DNA from: Streptomyces sp. SM10
Lineage (GTDB): Bacteria > Actinomycetota > Actinomycetes > Streptomycetales > Streptomycetaceae
NCBI RefSeq assembly: GCF_002910915.1
Contig: NZ_NEUF01000136.1
Coordinates: forward strand, 1,920 to 53,585
DNA: 51,666 nt
Direction: 5' to 3'
The notes beneath the pieces were generated by a model, which was given only the letters and a program-made list of their open reading frames with translations, was not told the DNA's origin and ran no database searches. The position numbers were made by a program, and so were the translations under genes. How positions within the stretch are numbered: position 1 is the stretch's first letter; each line of letters starts with the position of its first letter. Of the stretch, positions 41,240 through 49,756 are shown one piece after another.

Positions 41240-42618
41240 TCCCGCAGGCCCGCCCGCACCGCCGACACGGCCTTGCGGGCGGCCACCAGGACCGGGTCCC
41301 AGACCGGGGAGAAGGGCGGGGCGTAGCCGAGGTCGAGAGCCGTCATCGCCTCCACCGTCATTCCGGCGGTGAGCGCCACCGCCGCGACGTCCACGCGTTT
41401 CGCCGCCCCGTCGCGGCCGACGATCTGGACGCCCAGGAGCCGACCGGTGCGGTACTCCGCGAGCATCTTCACCGTCATCGGCCTCGCTCCCGGGTAGTAG
41501 CCCGCGCGGCCCGTCGACTCGATCGTCGCCGTGACGTAGCGCAGACCGACCGCGCGGGCGTCCTTCTCGCGGAGCCCGGTCCTGGCGATCTCCAGGTCGC
41601 AGACCTTGCTCACCGCCGTACCGACCACGCCGGGGAAGGTGCCGTAGCCGCCGCCGACGTTGGCCCCGATGATCTGGCCGTGCTTGTTGGCATGGGTGCC
41701 GAGCGCGATGTGCCGGGTACGACCGGCGACGAGGTCCAGGACCTCGACGCAGTCGCCGCCCGCCCAGATGTCCTCCTGCCCCACGACCCGCATCGACAGG
41801 TCCGTCAGGAGGCCGCCGTGCGGGCCCAGGGGGAGGCCCGCCTCCCGGGCCAGGGCCGTCTCCGGTTCGACGCCGATGCCGAGGACGACGACGTCCGCCG
41901 GGTAGGTCTCCTCCTCCGTGGCGACCGCGCTGACCCGGCCGTCGCCGCCGGTCTCGATCCGGGTGACGGCGGCGCCGTTGACCGTGGTGATGCCGAGCCC
42001 GTCCATCGCGTCGTGGACCAGCCGCCCCATGTCCGGATCGAGCGTGGCCATCGGCTGCGCGCCCCGGTTGAGCACCGTCACCTCGAAGCCGCGCTTCAGC
42101 ATCGCCTCGGCCATCTCGACGCCGATGTAGCCCGCCCCGACGACGACCGCCCGGCGCCCGGTGGCCCGGTCCAGCGAGTCCAGCAGCGCCTGGCCGTCGC
42201 CCAGGGTCTGCACGCCGTGCACGCCCGGGGTGTCGATCCCGGGCAGGGCGGGACGCACGGGCCGGGCGCCCGTCGCGATGACCAGCTTGTCGAAGCCCGT
42301 CCAGTACGTCTCGCCGCTGTTTCGGTCCAGCGCCCGTACGCGGTGCCCGGCGACGTCGATCTCCGTCACCTCCGTGCGGGTGCGCAGATCGACGGACCGG
42401 GCCCGGTGCTCCTCGGGTGTACGGGCGATGAGGTCGTCGGGCCCCTCGACGTCGCCGCTCACCCAGTACGGGATGCCGCAGGCGGAGTACGACGTGAAGT
42501 CGCCGCGCTCGAAGGCGACGATGCTCATCTCGTCCGGGCCCTTGAGCCTGCGGGCCTGCGACGCGGCGGACATACCCGCCGCGTCGCCTCCCACGACCAC
42601 CAGTCGCTCCGCCGCCAT
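41236..42618 (-). CDS. CoA-disulfide reductase/NADH oxidase-like flavoprotein
   Basis: This 460-residue pyridine-nucleotide-disulfide oxidoreductase has its FAD site RLVVVGGDAAGMSAA at the start, the redox Cys47 in SYSACGIPYWV (as in CoA-disulfide reductases and single-Cys NADH oxidases), the NAD(P) site VVVGAGYIGVEMAE near residues 155-168, a second FAD motif VGQEDIWAGGDCVEV, and a dimerisation domain at the end. A role in thiol redox balance or persulfide/oxygen reduction is likely. ATG 42618 has a GAAGGGA site. It sits on the opposite strand inside the haem gene group. Streptomyces use mycothiol as main thiol, so CoA-disulfide may not be the true substrate. Confidence 0.88.
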   Translation of the reverse strand: MAAERLVVVGGDAAGMSAASQARRLKGPDEMSIVAFERGDFTSYSACGIPYWVSGDVEGPDDLIARTPEEHRARSVDLRTRTEVTEIDVAGHRVRALDRNSGETYWTGFDKLVIATGARPVRPALPGIDTPGVHGVQTLGDGQALLDSLDRATGRRAVVVGAGYIGVEMAEAMLKRGFEVTVLNRGAQPMATLDPDMGRLVHDAMDGLGITTVNGAAVTRIETGGDGRVSAVATEEETYPADVVVLGIGVEPETALAREAGLPLGPHGGLLTDLSMRVVGQEDIWAGGDCVEVLDLVAGRTRHIALGTHANKHGQIIGANVGGGYGTFPGVVGTAVSKVCDLEIARTGLREKDARAVGLRYVTATIESTGRAGYYPGARPMTVKMLAEYRTGRLLGVQIVGRDGAAKRVDVAAVALTAGMTVEAMTALDLGYAPPFSPVWDPVLVAARKAVSAVRAGLRD

Positions 42619-42668
42619 GCCGGGTCCCTTCGCCGCTCCGTGCCAGGTCGGGGCCCACGCTACGGCGC

Positions 42669-43649
42669 TCACGGGGCCGGTGGCGCCTGTGCGGGCTCCG
42701 TGGCCTCCTCGGGCGTCGTGCGGCGCCATGACGGGCGGCGGCCGCGCACCAGCCGCCACAGGAGTGCGAGGAGGGCCGCCGCGGCCAGGAACGGCGCCGT
42801 GGCGCCGATCGCCACCGTGATCCACCGCAGCACGGTCACGAACGCGTCCCAGCCGCCGCCGAGGGCGTCGAGGAAGCCGGTGCCGTCCTCCTCGGGGTCC
42901 TTCGCCTGCGCCTCCGGCTCGTTGAGATCGAGAGTGATGGTCGCCAGCGTGGTGCGGTCCTTCAGGGACTTCTGCTGGGCGAGAAGTGATTCCAGGTCTG
43001 CCTGACGTCTGCTGAGTTCGCCCTCCAGGGTCACCACGTCGGTGAGCTTCTCGGCCTTGTCCATCAGGTCGCGGACCCGCGCGACGCTCGCCCGCTGGGT
43101 GGCGATCCGGCTCTCGACGTCGACGACCTGCCCGGTGACGTCCTTGGCGTCCGACGTCCGGGAGAGCAGCTTCCCCGTCCCGGCGAGATCGCTCAGCACC
43201 TCGGCGTACTCGTCCTGGGGCACCCGAAGGACGAGGTGGGAGACCTCGTGGGTGTCGTCGATCCGCTCCGTGTTCTCCTCGGCGACGAGCCCGCCCGCGC
43301 CCTCGGTCGTGGCGCGGGCGGCGGCCACCGCCTTCGGCACGCTCTTCACCTCGATGCCGAGCCTGGCCGTGCGGATGACGTGGACCGCGACCGCGGAGCC
43401 CGGCTTCGGCGCCGAGGAGGCGCCGGCGGCGGACTTCTCCGCGTCCTTCGCGCCGGCCCCTCCGGCCGCGGGGGCGGCCGCCTTGTCGTCCGCGGCCGAG
43501 CTCAGCCCCTGCCCCCCGCCGTCCGAGGAGGCGGCGCAGGCGCCGGTGGCCAGAAGCGCGACGAGCAGTCCGGCGGCTGCGAGCGCGCGCGTGCGCCCAC
43601 GGTTTCCGCGAGTGGGTGGATGACTGTCCGTGTGGTGTTCGTATGGCAT
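42669..43649 (-). CDS. DUF4349 lipoprotein
   Basis: This 326-residue envelope protein has an N-terminal signal with a lipobox-like TGAC (Cys38), so it is probably lipidated. An Ala/Gly/Ser-rich linker (about 40-90) precedes the DUF4349 domain, with RTARLGIEVKSV and HLVLRVPQDEY. A coiled-coil (about 185-240, with VESRIATQRASVARVRDLMDK-like heptads) follows, and a membrane helix (about 275-300) lies near the C-terminus with a basic cytoplasmic tail. The function of DUF4349 is unknown. The ATG follows a GGGGGG-rich stretch. It is transcribed toward the flavoprotein gene with a 50-base gap and may share its transcript. Confidence 0.87.
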   Translation of the reverse strand: MPYEHHTDSHPPTRGNRGRTRALAAAGLLVALLATGACAASSDGGGQGLSSAADDKAAAPAAGGAGAKDAEKSAAGASSAPKPGSAVAVHVIRTARLGIEVKSVPKAVAAARATTEGAGGLVAEENTERIDDTHEVSHLVLRVPQDEYAEVLSDLAGTGKLLSRTSDAKDVTGQVVDVESRIATQRASVARVRDLMDKAEKLTDVVTLEGELSRRQADLESLLAQQKSLKDRTTLATITLDLNEPEAQAKDPEEDGTGFLDALGGGWDAFVTVLRWITVAIGATAPFLAAAALLALLWRLVRGRRPSWRRTTPEEATEPAQAPPAP

Positions 43650-43797
43650 AACGCGTCCCCCCGGGGCCGTTGTCGATGGTGCTGGTTCGACGTGCGGACC
43701 CCTGCGCGGGTTGCCGGTCAGGGGTTTCGAACCGGTCACGTTCGGGACTCGGGCCGGCTTTGTCCGGGACCCGGACGGGGTTTGAGAGAGTGGACCC

Positions 43798-45285
43798 ATG
43801 CAGCGTCCTCTTCAGCGCGACACCACACGTACGGGCCATGCCGTCGTCATCGGCGGTGGCATCGCCGGACTCGCCGCCGCCCACCGGCTGCTGGACTCGG
43901 GCCTCCGGGTCACCGTCCTGGAGGCGACCGGGCGGCTCGGCGGCAAGCTGATGACCGGTGAGATCGCGGGCACCCGGGTCGACCTCGGCGCGGAGTCGAT
44001 GCTCGCGCGGCGGCCCGAAGCGGTCGGGCTCGCCACCGCGGTAGGGCTGGAGGACCGGCTCCGGCCGCCGGCCACCGCCACCGCGTCCGTCTGGACCCGC
44101 GACGCCCTGCGTCCCATGCCCAAGGGGCACGTCATGGGGGTGCCGGGTGACCCGTCGGCGCTCAGCGGCGTCCTCTCGCCCGAGGGCCTCGCCAGGATCG
44201 CCGAGGAGCGCGACCTCACCCCGACCGCCGTCGGCGACGACGTCGCGGTCGGCTCCTACGTCGCCGACCGCCTCGGGCGCGAGGTCGTCGACCGGCTCGT
44301 GGAGCCGCTGCTCGGCGGGGTCTACGCGGGCGACGCCTACCGGATCTCGATGCGCGCGGCCGTACCCCAGCTCTTCGAGGCGGTGAAGGAGGGCGGCCCG
44401 CTCCTCGACGGAGTGCTCCGCATCCAGGAGAGGGCCGCCGCCCGGCAGCAGACCGGACCCGTCTTCCAGGGCATCGAGGGCGGCATCGGCACCCTGCCGG
44501 GCGCCGTCGCCGACGCCGTACGGGCCGGGGGCGCCGAGATCCTCGTGGAGACGCCGGTGCTCGGCCTGACCCGTACCGCGGACGGCTGGGACGTGCGCAC
44601 CGACAGCAGGGTGATCGCCGCCGACGCCGTCGTCCTGGCCACGCCCGCCTGGTCCGCGTCCACCCTGCTCGCCGCCGAGTGCCCGGCCGCTTCGGTCGAG
44701 CTCGCCGCCGTCGAGTACGCCTCGATGGCCCTGGTCACCATGGCCTTCCGGCGCTCCGACGTCGAAGGGACCGAGGCGTTGCGGGGGCGGTCCGGATTCC
44801 TCGTGCCTCCCGTCGACGGGCGCACGATCAAGGCCGCCACCTTCTCCAGCAACAAGTGGCAGTGGGTCGCCGACGCCGCCCCCGATCTCTTCGTGCTGCG
44901 CACCTCCGTGGGCCGGTACGGCGAGGAGGAGCACCTGCACCGCGAGGACTCCGAGCTGGTCGCCGCCTCCCTGGCGGACCTCGCGTCCGCGACCGGACTG
45001 GCGGCCCGGCCCGTGGACACCGAGGTCACCCGGTGGATCGGGGGGCTGCCCCAGTACCCCGTGGGCCACCTCACCCGGGTCGCCCGGATCCGCGACGAGG
45101 TCGCCAAGCTGCCCGGCCTGCGGGTGTGCGGAGCGGTGTACGACGGCGTCGGGATCCCGGCCTGCGTCGCCAGTGCGCACCGTGCCGCGGACGAGATCGC
45201 CCGGGACCTGACGGGCACCCGCACGGGGGAGATCGACAACACGCCGACCCGGGTTCGGGGCACGGGTGGCGAGGCGGGACAATAG
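43798..45285 (+). CDS. hemY: Coproporphyrinogen III oxidase / protoporphyrinogen oxidase (HemY/CgoX)
   Basis: This 495-residue FAD enzyme oxidises coproporphyrinogen III to coproporphyrin III in the Gram-positive, coproporphyrin-dependent haem route (it is also annotated hemG or cgoX). The dinucleotide motif VVIGGGIAGLAAAHRLLDSG and the following VLEATGRLGGK near the N-terminus bind FAD. GVDLGAES-type and VEPLLGGVYAGDAYR blocks follow, and the C-terminus contains YDGVGIPACVASA, as in the HemY family. ATG 43798 has a GAGAG ribosome site. hemQ follows after 4 bases, so both are one transcript, and both enzymes belong to the same pathway as the upstream hemE. Confidence 0.94.
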   Translation: MQRPLQRDTTRTGHAVVIGGGIAGLAAAHRLLDSGLRVTVLEATGRLGGKLMTGEIAGTRVDLGAESMLARRPEAVGLATAVGLEDRLRPPATATASVWTRDALRPMPKGHVMGVPGDPSALSGVLSPEGLARIAEERDLTPTAVGDDVAVGSYVADRLGREVVDRLVEPLLGGVYAGDAYRISMRAAVPQLFEAVKEGGPLLDGVLRIQERAAARQQTGPVFQGIEGGIGTLPGAVADAVRAGGAEILVETPVLGLTRTADGWDVRTDSRVIAADAVVLATPAWSASTLLAAECPAASVELAAVEYASMALVTMAFRRSDVEGTEALRGRSGFLVPPVDGRTIKAATFSSNKWQWVADAAPDLFVLRTSVGRYGEEEHLHREDSELVAASLADLASATGLAARPVDTEVTRWIGGLPQYPVGHLTRVARIRDEVAKLPGLRVCGAVYDGVGIPACVASAHRAADEIARDLTGTRTGEIDNTPTRVRGTGGEAGQ

Positions 45286-45289
45286 CCCT

Positions 45290-46003
45290 ATGAGTGCGCC
45301 AGAAAAGCTTCCGAACGCAGGCAAGAAGGCCAAGGACCTCAACGAGGTCATCCGCTACACGCTGTGGTCCGTCTTCAGGCTGAAGGACGTCCTTCCCGTC
45401 GACCGCGCCGGCTACGCCGACGAGGTCCAGGAGCTGTTCGACCAGCTCGGGGCCAAGGACATCACGGTCCGCGGCACCTACGACGTGTCCGGCCTGCGCG
45501 CCGACGCCGATCTGATGATCTGGTGGCACGCGGAGACCGCCGACGAGCTCCAGGACGCCTACAACCTCTTCCGGCGCACGAAGCTGGGCCGCGCACTCGA
45601 ACCGGTCTGGTCGAACATGGCGCTGCACCGCCCGGCCGAGTTCAACAAGTCGCACGTCCCGGCCTTCCTCGCCGACGAGTCGCCGCGCGACTACATCAGC
45701 GTGTATCCCTTCGTACGCAGCTACGACTGGTACCTGCTGCCCGACGAGGACCGCCGCCGGATGCTCGCGGACCACGGCAAGATGGCCCGCGGCTACCCTG
45801 ACGTGCGGGCCAACACGGTCGCCTCCTTCTCGCTGGGCGACTACGAGTGGCTCCTCGCCTTCGAGGCCGACGAGCTCTACCGCATCGTCGACCTCATGCG
45901 TCACCTGAGGGCCTCCGAGGCACGGATGCACGTCCGGGAAGAGGTCCCGTTCTACACCGGCCGCAGGAGGTCCGTCGCAGACTTGGTGTCCGGACTCGCA
46001 TAG
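45290..46003 (+). CDS. hemQ: Coproheme decarboxylase HemQ (ChdC)
   Basis: This 237-residue cytosolic enzyme of the chlorite-dismutase family decarboxylates coproheme to haem b with peroxide, the last step of the coproporphyrin-dependent pathway. The probable catalytic Tyr139 is in ISVYPFVRSYDWY and the proximal His162 is in LADHGKMARGYP. His122 (KSHVPAF) fits the distal His of actinobacterial enzymes such as that of Corynebacterium; the spacing between the three residues agrees with that enzyme as I remember it. ATG 45290 lies 4 bases after the hemY stop. A hairpin terminator follows at 46228. Ferrochelatase is not in the window. Confidence 0.95.
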   Translation: MSAPEKLPNAGKKAKDLNEVIRYTLWSVFRLKDVLPVDRAGYADEVQELFDQLGAKDITVRGTYDVSGLRADADLMIWWHAETADELQDAYNLFRRTKLGRALEPVWSNMALHRPAEFNKSHVPAFLADESPRDYISVYPFVRSYDWYLLPDEDRRRMLADHGKMARGYPDVRANTVASFSLGDYEWLLAFEADELYRIVDLMRHLRASEARMHVREEVPFYTGRRRSVADLVSGLA

Positions 46004-46227
46004 CCAGCGTTTCCGGTCATCCCGACCCGGAAGATCAGTTGGCGGGCAACGGCGCGTGTGACGCCGCCCGTCGTTCCAGCGACACCGGGTCCGGTGCCGG
46101 GTACACATCGGCCGTAGGCCGGCGCACTGTCGTGGCCCGCGGGGGAGTCAGCCATTCCTCTCCGCGGACCGCCGCTTCTCGCCGGGTCCGGCCGATGTGT
46201 CCCGGGCCGAACAACTGGATAGAGCAC

Positions 46228-46265
46228 CACGAGGGCCGCCCCCGGCGACGGGGGCGGCCCTCGTG
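46228..46265. terminator. Bidirectional terminator between hemQ and the TIGR04222 gene
   Basis: A perfect 16-bp stem (46228-46243 with 46250-46265) with a 6-base loop. It lies 12 bases after the stop of the minus-strand gene and closes both convergent operons. The remainder of 46004-46227 holds no gene. Confidence 0.9.
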
Positions 46266-46277
46266 CTGTCCGGCGGG

Positions 46278-47066
46278 TCAGACCCCCGTCCGGGCGGCCC
46301 GGCCCAGCAGCGCCGCCCTCAGGGCAGGGTCCTCCAGGGCGCCCACACCCCGTACGGCGACGGCCGCCAGGAGATCGCGGTCCGCGCCGCGCACCGGGGC
46401 CGGCAGCGAGTCCAGCCAGTGCTGCCCGGTCGGTGAGGCCCACGGGCTGTACGGGTGGTTCTCCACCCGGGCGATGGCCAGGCAGCCCAGCGTCAGCACG
46501 AGCGGCAGCCCGAACCAGGCGGCCACCGGCCCCGCGTAGCCCGTCTCCTGACCGGGCATCAGCATCGCGGTGGCTGCCAGGGCCACCACGAGCACCGCCG
46601 CGCCCCGCACCGCGCGCACCGCCGACTCCAGCCCCGTCCGGGTCCCGTGGGGGACTGCGAGCCCCGCCGCGACCAGGCGGTCGGCGAGGGAGCGTACGGC
46701 GTCGGCCGCCGCGGCGGCGGCCCGTATCGGAGCTATGCGGGACTGCCCCTCAGGGCCGATCGCACGGATCACGGTGCGCTCGACCTCGTCGCGCCCTTCC
46801 GGGTCGACGACCGTCGCCCAGCCCGTGTGGGCGAGCAGCAGCCTGCGCCGCAGATGCATGGAGACCAGAGCCAGGTCGGCGACCCGCTGAGGGCCGCCGG
46901 CCAGGAACGCCGTCTCGTACAGGTTGAGTTCGGGGGAGTCGACGGCTCGTGCGGCGGTGGGCGGCCGCTGGGCCGCCCCCGCGGTGACGAGGCACAGACG
47001 GATGCAGGAGACGGCGGCCGCGCCCCATGCGGCGAGAAGAAGCAGGACCCAGGACCCAGAGAGCAT
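46278..47066 (-). CDS. TIGR04222-like membrane protein without Cys tail
   Basis: This 262-residue protein starts with a membrane helix (about residues 5-27). The conserved block LNLYETAFLAGGPQRVADLALVSMHLRR near 47-75 aligns with the same block of the neighbouring Cys-tail protein. Two more hydrophobic helices lie around 155-200. After the last helix it has a second copy-like segment (LAAVAVRGVGALEDPALRAALLG) but stops without the Gly/Ser/Cys tail. Function is unknown. It is the last gene of the minus-strand set headed by the DUF692 oxygenase, 117 bases after the Cys-tail gene. A partner or regulatory paralogue of that protein is a reasonable inference. Confidence 0.75.
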   Translation of the reverse strand: MLSGSWVLLLLAAWGAAAVSCIRLCLVTAGAAQRPPTAARAVDSPELNLYETAFLAGGPQRVADLALVSMHLRRRLLLAHTGWATVVDPEGRDEVERTVIRAIGPEGQSRIAPIRAAAAAADAVRSLADRLVAAGLAVPHGTRTGLESAVRAVRGAAVLVVALAATAMLMPGQETGYAGPVAAWFGLPLVLTLGCLAIARVENHPYSPWASPTGQHWLDSLPAPVRGADRDLLAAVAVRGVGALEDPALRAALLGRAARTGV

Positions 47067-47183
47067 GGCCGAGTTCTATGCGAAACGGGCAAGGGAGCAC
47101 CATGCCATGTTCACGATACGGACGAACCCCGGTCACACACGGTCGTGGGTGGCTGAATCATGCCCCTCCCTGGCGCCGTCCGT

Positions 47184-48230
47184 TCATGAGCTGCTGCCGC
47201 AGCTGGAGCCGCCCCCGCCTCCGCAGCTCGATCCACCGCTGCTGCCGCAACTGGACCCGCTGCTGCAGCTCGACCCTCCGCCGCTGCCGCAGCCCGACCC
47301 CGAGCTGCAACTCGACCCCGAGCTGCAGGTGGAGCCCGGACCGGAGTGGCCGCCCCCGCCGCTGGAGCCTCCGCAGCTCCCTCTGTCGGGACCCACGCTC
47401 GCGCACCAGATCACCGGCACGAAGGCGTTCGCCGCCGCGGGCGACGCCGTGGAGCCCGACAAGGAGTGACGTGAGGACCGCTGCCGGGCGGCACCGGCCA
47501 GCTGCCCCTGCAGGTCCGGGTCGGGAAGTGCGCGCAGGCCCTGGGTGGCCACCAGGTGGGCGGGGTCGGCCACATGGGCGTTGGCGATCCGGAAGCTGTC
47601 GCAGACCCGGCGTCCCGCCGTGGTGATGCGCGCCTTTGCGGCCGACGCGGTGGACAGTCCGACCACGCTCCCGGCGATGATCGCGGGCAGCACCTTCACG
47701 ACGAAGGGGACCGGGGCGTCCGCGTACTCGTCCATCAGGACGTACTGCGCGACGGTCAGAGGGATGCTCAGCGGGAGGCACACGAGGGATCCGATTCCCA
47801 GGGCGAGCCCCCACCGGCGCCGGTCCCGGCTCTCTCCGGGGGCGATCAACAGCCCCCGGCCCGCCAGTCCGTCGCCGATCTCCTGCACCGCGGGATGCCG
47901 CATCACGGCCTCCCGCAGGGTGTTCAGGGCGCCGTCGGGGGCCGTGGCCAGCTCCTGCAGCACGGCACGCTCCACCGCGTCACGGGCCTCGGCCCGCTGC
48001 AGCGCGACGATTCCGGGTCCGCCGATGGTCAGCCGACCGTCCGTGTGCATACGGGTGAGCGCGGTGTCCACGACCCGGGCCGGACCGCCGCTGAGGAAGG
48101 CGACTTCGGAGAGGTCGAGCACGTACCCGGCGGACTCGATTCCCCGTCGGCCGGCGCGGCGCGTCGCGACGGACAGAAGCGTGCAGGAGACGGCCACGGC
48201 AAGGGTCAGCAGAAGGGCGAGGAGGTTCAT
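47184..48230 (-). CDS. TIGR04222-like membrane protein with Gly/Ser/Cys-rich C-terminal tail (putative modified substrate)
   Basis: This 348-residue protein has an N-terminal helix (about residues 2-22). The family block LSEVAFLSGGPARVVDTALTRMH lies near 40-62, and a soluble helical region and two hydrophobic helices (about 135-190) follow. A segment with LRALPDPDLQGQLAGA precedes the tail. The last 75 residues (about 274-348) are almost only Gly, Ser and Cys, with nine Cys, mostly as SSC or SGC spaced 6-8 residues apart. Members of this family typically combine a conserved N-terminal region with a low-complexity Cys/Gly tail and neighbour DUF692 genes. The start is 5 bases after the DUF692 stop, so the two are tightly coupled. 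The tail is a plausible target for Cys modification. Confidence 0.8.
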   Translation of the reverse strand: MNLLALLLTLAVAVSCTLLSVATRRAGRRGIESAGYVLDLSEVAFLSGGPARVVDTALTRMHTDGRLTIGGPGIVALQRAEARDAVERAVLQELATAPDGALNTLREAVMRHPAVQEIGDGLAGRGLLIAPGESRDRRRWGLALGIGSLVCLPLSIPLTVAQYVLMDEYADAPVPFVVKVLPAIIAGSVVGLSTASAAKARITTAGRRVCDSFRIANAHVADPAHLVATQGLRALPDPDLQGQLAGAARQRSSRHSLSGSTASPAAANAFVPVIWCASVGPDRGSCGGSSGGGGHSGPGSTCSSGSSCSSGSGCGSGGGSSCSSGSSCGSSGGSSCGGGGGSSCGSSS

Positions 48231-48235
48231 GGCGG

Positions 48236-49531
48236 TCACTTTCCGAGGAGGGCGGAACGGGCGGAGCGGACCAGACGGGTCGCGCGGCGCGGCGGACGGG
48301 GGGCGGCCCGCTCCTGCCACCAGAGAGTCAGCTTCCGCCGGGCCGCCTCGTCGGCGGGGCGCCCCCCGACGAGCAGCAGTTCCGCGAAGGCGAGGGCGTC
48401 GCGCCGGTATCCGGCGGACATCGGCCGGTTCCTGGCGTACGCGAGGAACTCCTTCCGGTAGCCGCCGCCGAGGATCTCGGGCAGTTCCGGTGCGACCTTG
48501 GCGACGACATCGGCGCGCTTGGCGGCCAGGGCCCGGCTCTGTACCCCCAGGCGCCGGCGGTCGAAGCCGTCCGGCGCGGGCGTGCCGGCCACCAGGCACG
48601 AGAGCAGCGCGGTCTCTGCCACCGCGGTCCGGTCGCGGGCCCCGGGGGTGCGGCCGGCGGGGCGCGGAGATCCGGACGCGGATCCTCGGCGGGCCGTCGG
48701 GCGGCGGGCCGCCCCCGCGGCCAGCGTGGTCCGGATCGCGGTCAGTTCACCGGCCAGCTCCCCGGCCGGCGGGAAGTCGTCGTCCCGCTCCAGCAGGACC
48801 CCCGGAGGATCCACACGGGAGCGGAGCTCGCTGAGGACCTCCAGGACTGGGCGCGTCACGGGATGGGCGTGCGTGTCGTGCCAGACGCCGTCCTTCTCGA
48901 CGCCGCCCGCCACATGGACGTACGCGATGGCCTCGACGGGCAGTTCGTCGAGGGCGGTGGCGGGAACCTCGCCGCGGTTGACGTGGTTGGTGTGGAGGTT
49001 GGCGACGTCGATCAGCAGCCGTACGCCGGTGCGCTCGACCAGCTCCGCGAGGAACTGCCCCTCGGTCAGCTCCTCGCCGGGCCAGGAGACCAGCGCGGCG
49101 ATGTTCTCCAGCGCCAGAGGGACGGGCAGCGAGTCCTGCGCGATCCGCACGTTCTCGCACAGGACGTCCAGCGCGTCCCAGGTCCGGGGCACCGGAAGCA
49201 GATGCCCCGCCTCCAGCACCGGCGAGGCGGTGAGCGGGCCGCCGGCGCGCACGAAGGCGATGTGCTCCGTCACCAGGGGCGTGCCCAGCAGTTCGGCCCG
49301 CGCGGCCAGCCCGGCCAGACGGCCGGGGTCCGGGCGGTCGGCCCCGCCCAGCCCCAGCGAGACCCCGTGCGGGACGACCGTGACCCCGCGCTCCCTGAGA
49401 CGTACGAGGGACTCGGGGAGATGGTCGTCGCAGAGGTTCTCCGCGACCGCCTCGACCCAGTCGATTCCCGGTAGGGCCTCGACGGAGGCCGCGATCTCCG
49501 GCCGCCAGCCGATCCCGATTCCCAGCTTCAT
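48236..49531 (-). CDS. DUF692 (MNIO-type multinuclear iron oxygenase) with fused C-terminal partner-like domain
   Basis: This 431-residue protein begins with a TIM-barrel DUF692 domain (about residues 1-275) starting LGIGIGWRPEI. His/Asp/Glu/Asn candidates for a two- or three-iron site occur in VVPHGVSLGLGG (His55), VTEHIAF, LALENIAAL, LIDVANLHTNHVN, AYVHVAGG, DTHAHPVT and LLERDDDFP. Characterised relatives (MbnB, TglH, ChrH, BufB) oxidise Cys residues of RiPP precursors. After an Arg/Pro/Gly linker comes a helical domain (about 295-431) with LLSCLVAGTPAPDGFDRRRL and FLAYARNRP, reminiscent of the separate partner proteins of those systems. ATG 49531 has a GGGAGGGAA site. It heads the minus-strand operon with the two TIGR04222 genes. 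Confidence 0.88.
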   Translation of the reverse strand: MKLGIGIGWRPEIAASVEALPGIDWVEAVAENLCDDHLPESLVRLRERGVTVVPHGVSLGLGGADRPDPGRLAGLAARAELLGTPLVTEHIAFVRAGGPLTASPVLEAGHLLPVPRTWDALDVLCENVRIAQDSLPVPLALENIAALVSWPGEELTEGQFLAELVERTGVRLLIDVANLHTNHVNRGEVPATALDELPVEAIAYVHVAGGVEKDGVWHDTHAHPVTRPVLEVLSELRSRVDPPGVLLERDDDFPPAGELAGELTAIRTTLAAGAARRPTARRGSASGSPRPAGRTPGARDRTAVAETALLSCLVAGTPAPDGFDRRRLGVQSRALAAKRADVVAKVAPELPEILGGGYRKEFLAYARNRPMSAGYRRDALAFAELLLVGGRPADEAARRKLTLWWQERAAPRPPRRATRLVRSARSALLGK

Positions 49532-49756
49532 GGTGTTCCCTCCCCGTTCTCCGTGCAGGGGTCATGGCCCCGTCGGCTGCCCGTGAACCCGGAGGGGGGG
49601 ACGTTCAGAGCAGAATTTGAGGTTCCCCGAGGCGCCCAAAAAGGCCCCGTCACCCGATCGTGATGCTCCCGGCGTGCCGACCGCACCGCTGCTCACCTGC
49701 GGAAACGCGGGGTGCGCAGATATGCCGCCGAGCCGGACAGTCCGGATTAATTCGAG

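Noticed and set aside
41236..45351. A 1371-codon minus-strand frame covering the flavoprotein and parts of the DUF4349 and hemY regions
   Set aside because: Upstream of 42618 the translation is Arg/Gly-rich and lies in the wrong frame of well-recognised genes.
47184..47480. Plus-strand Pro/Leu/Gln-rich frame opposite the Cys tail
   Set aside because: It is the reverse reading of the Gly/Ser/Cys repeats; the tail-encoding frame belongs to a protein with recognised family sequence and a coupled start.
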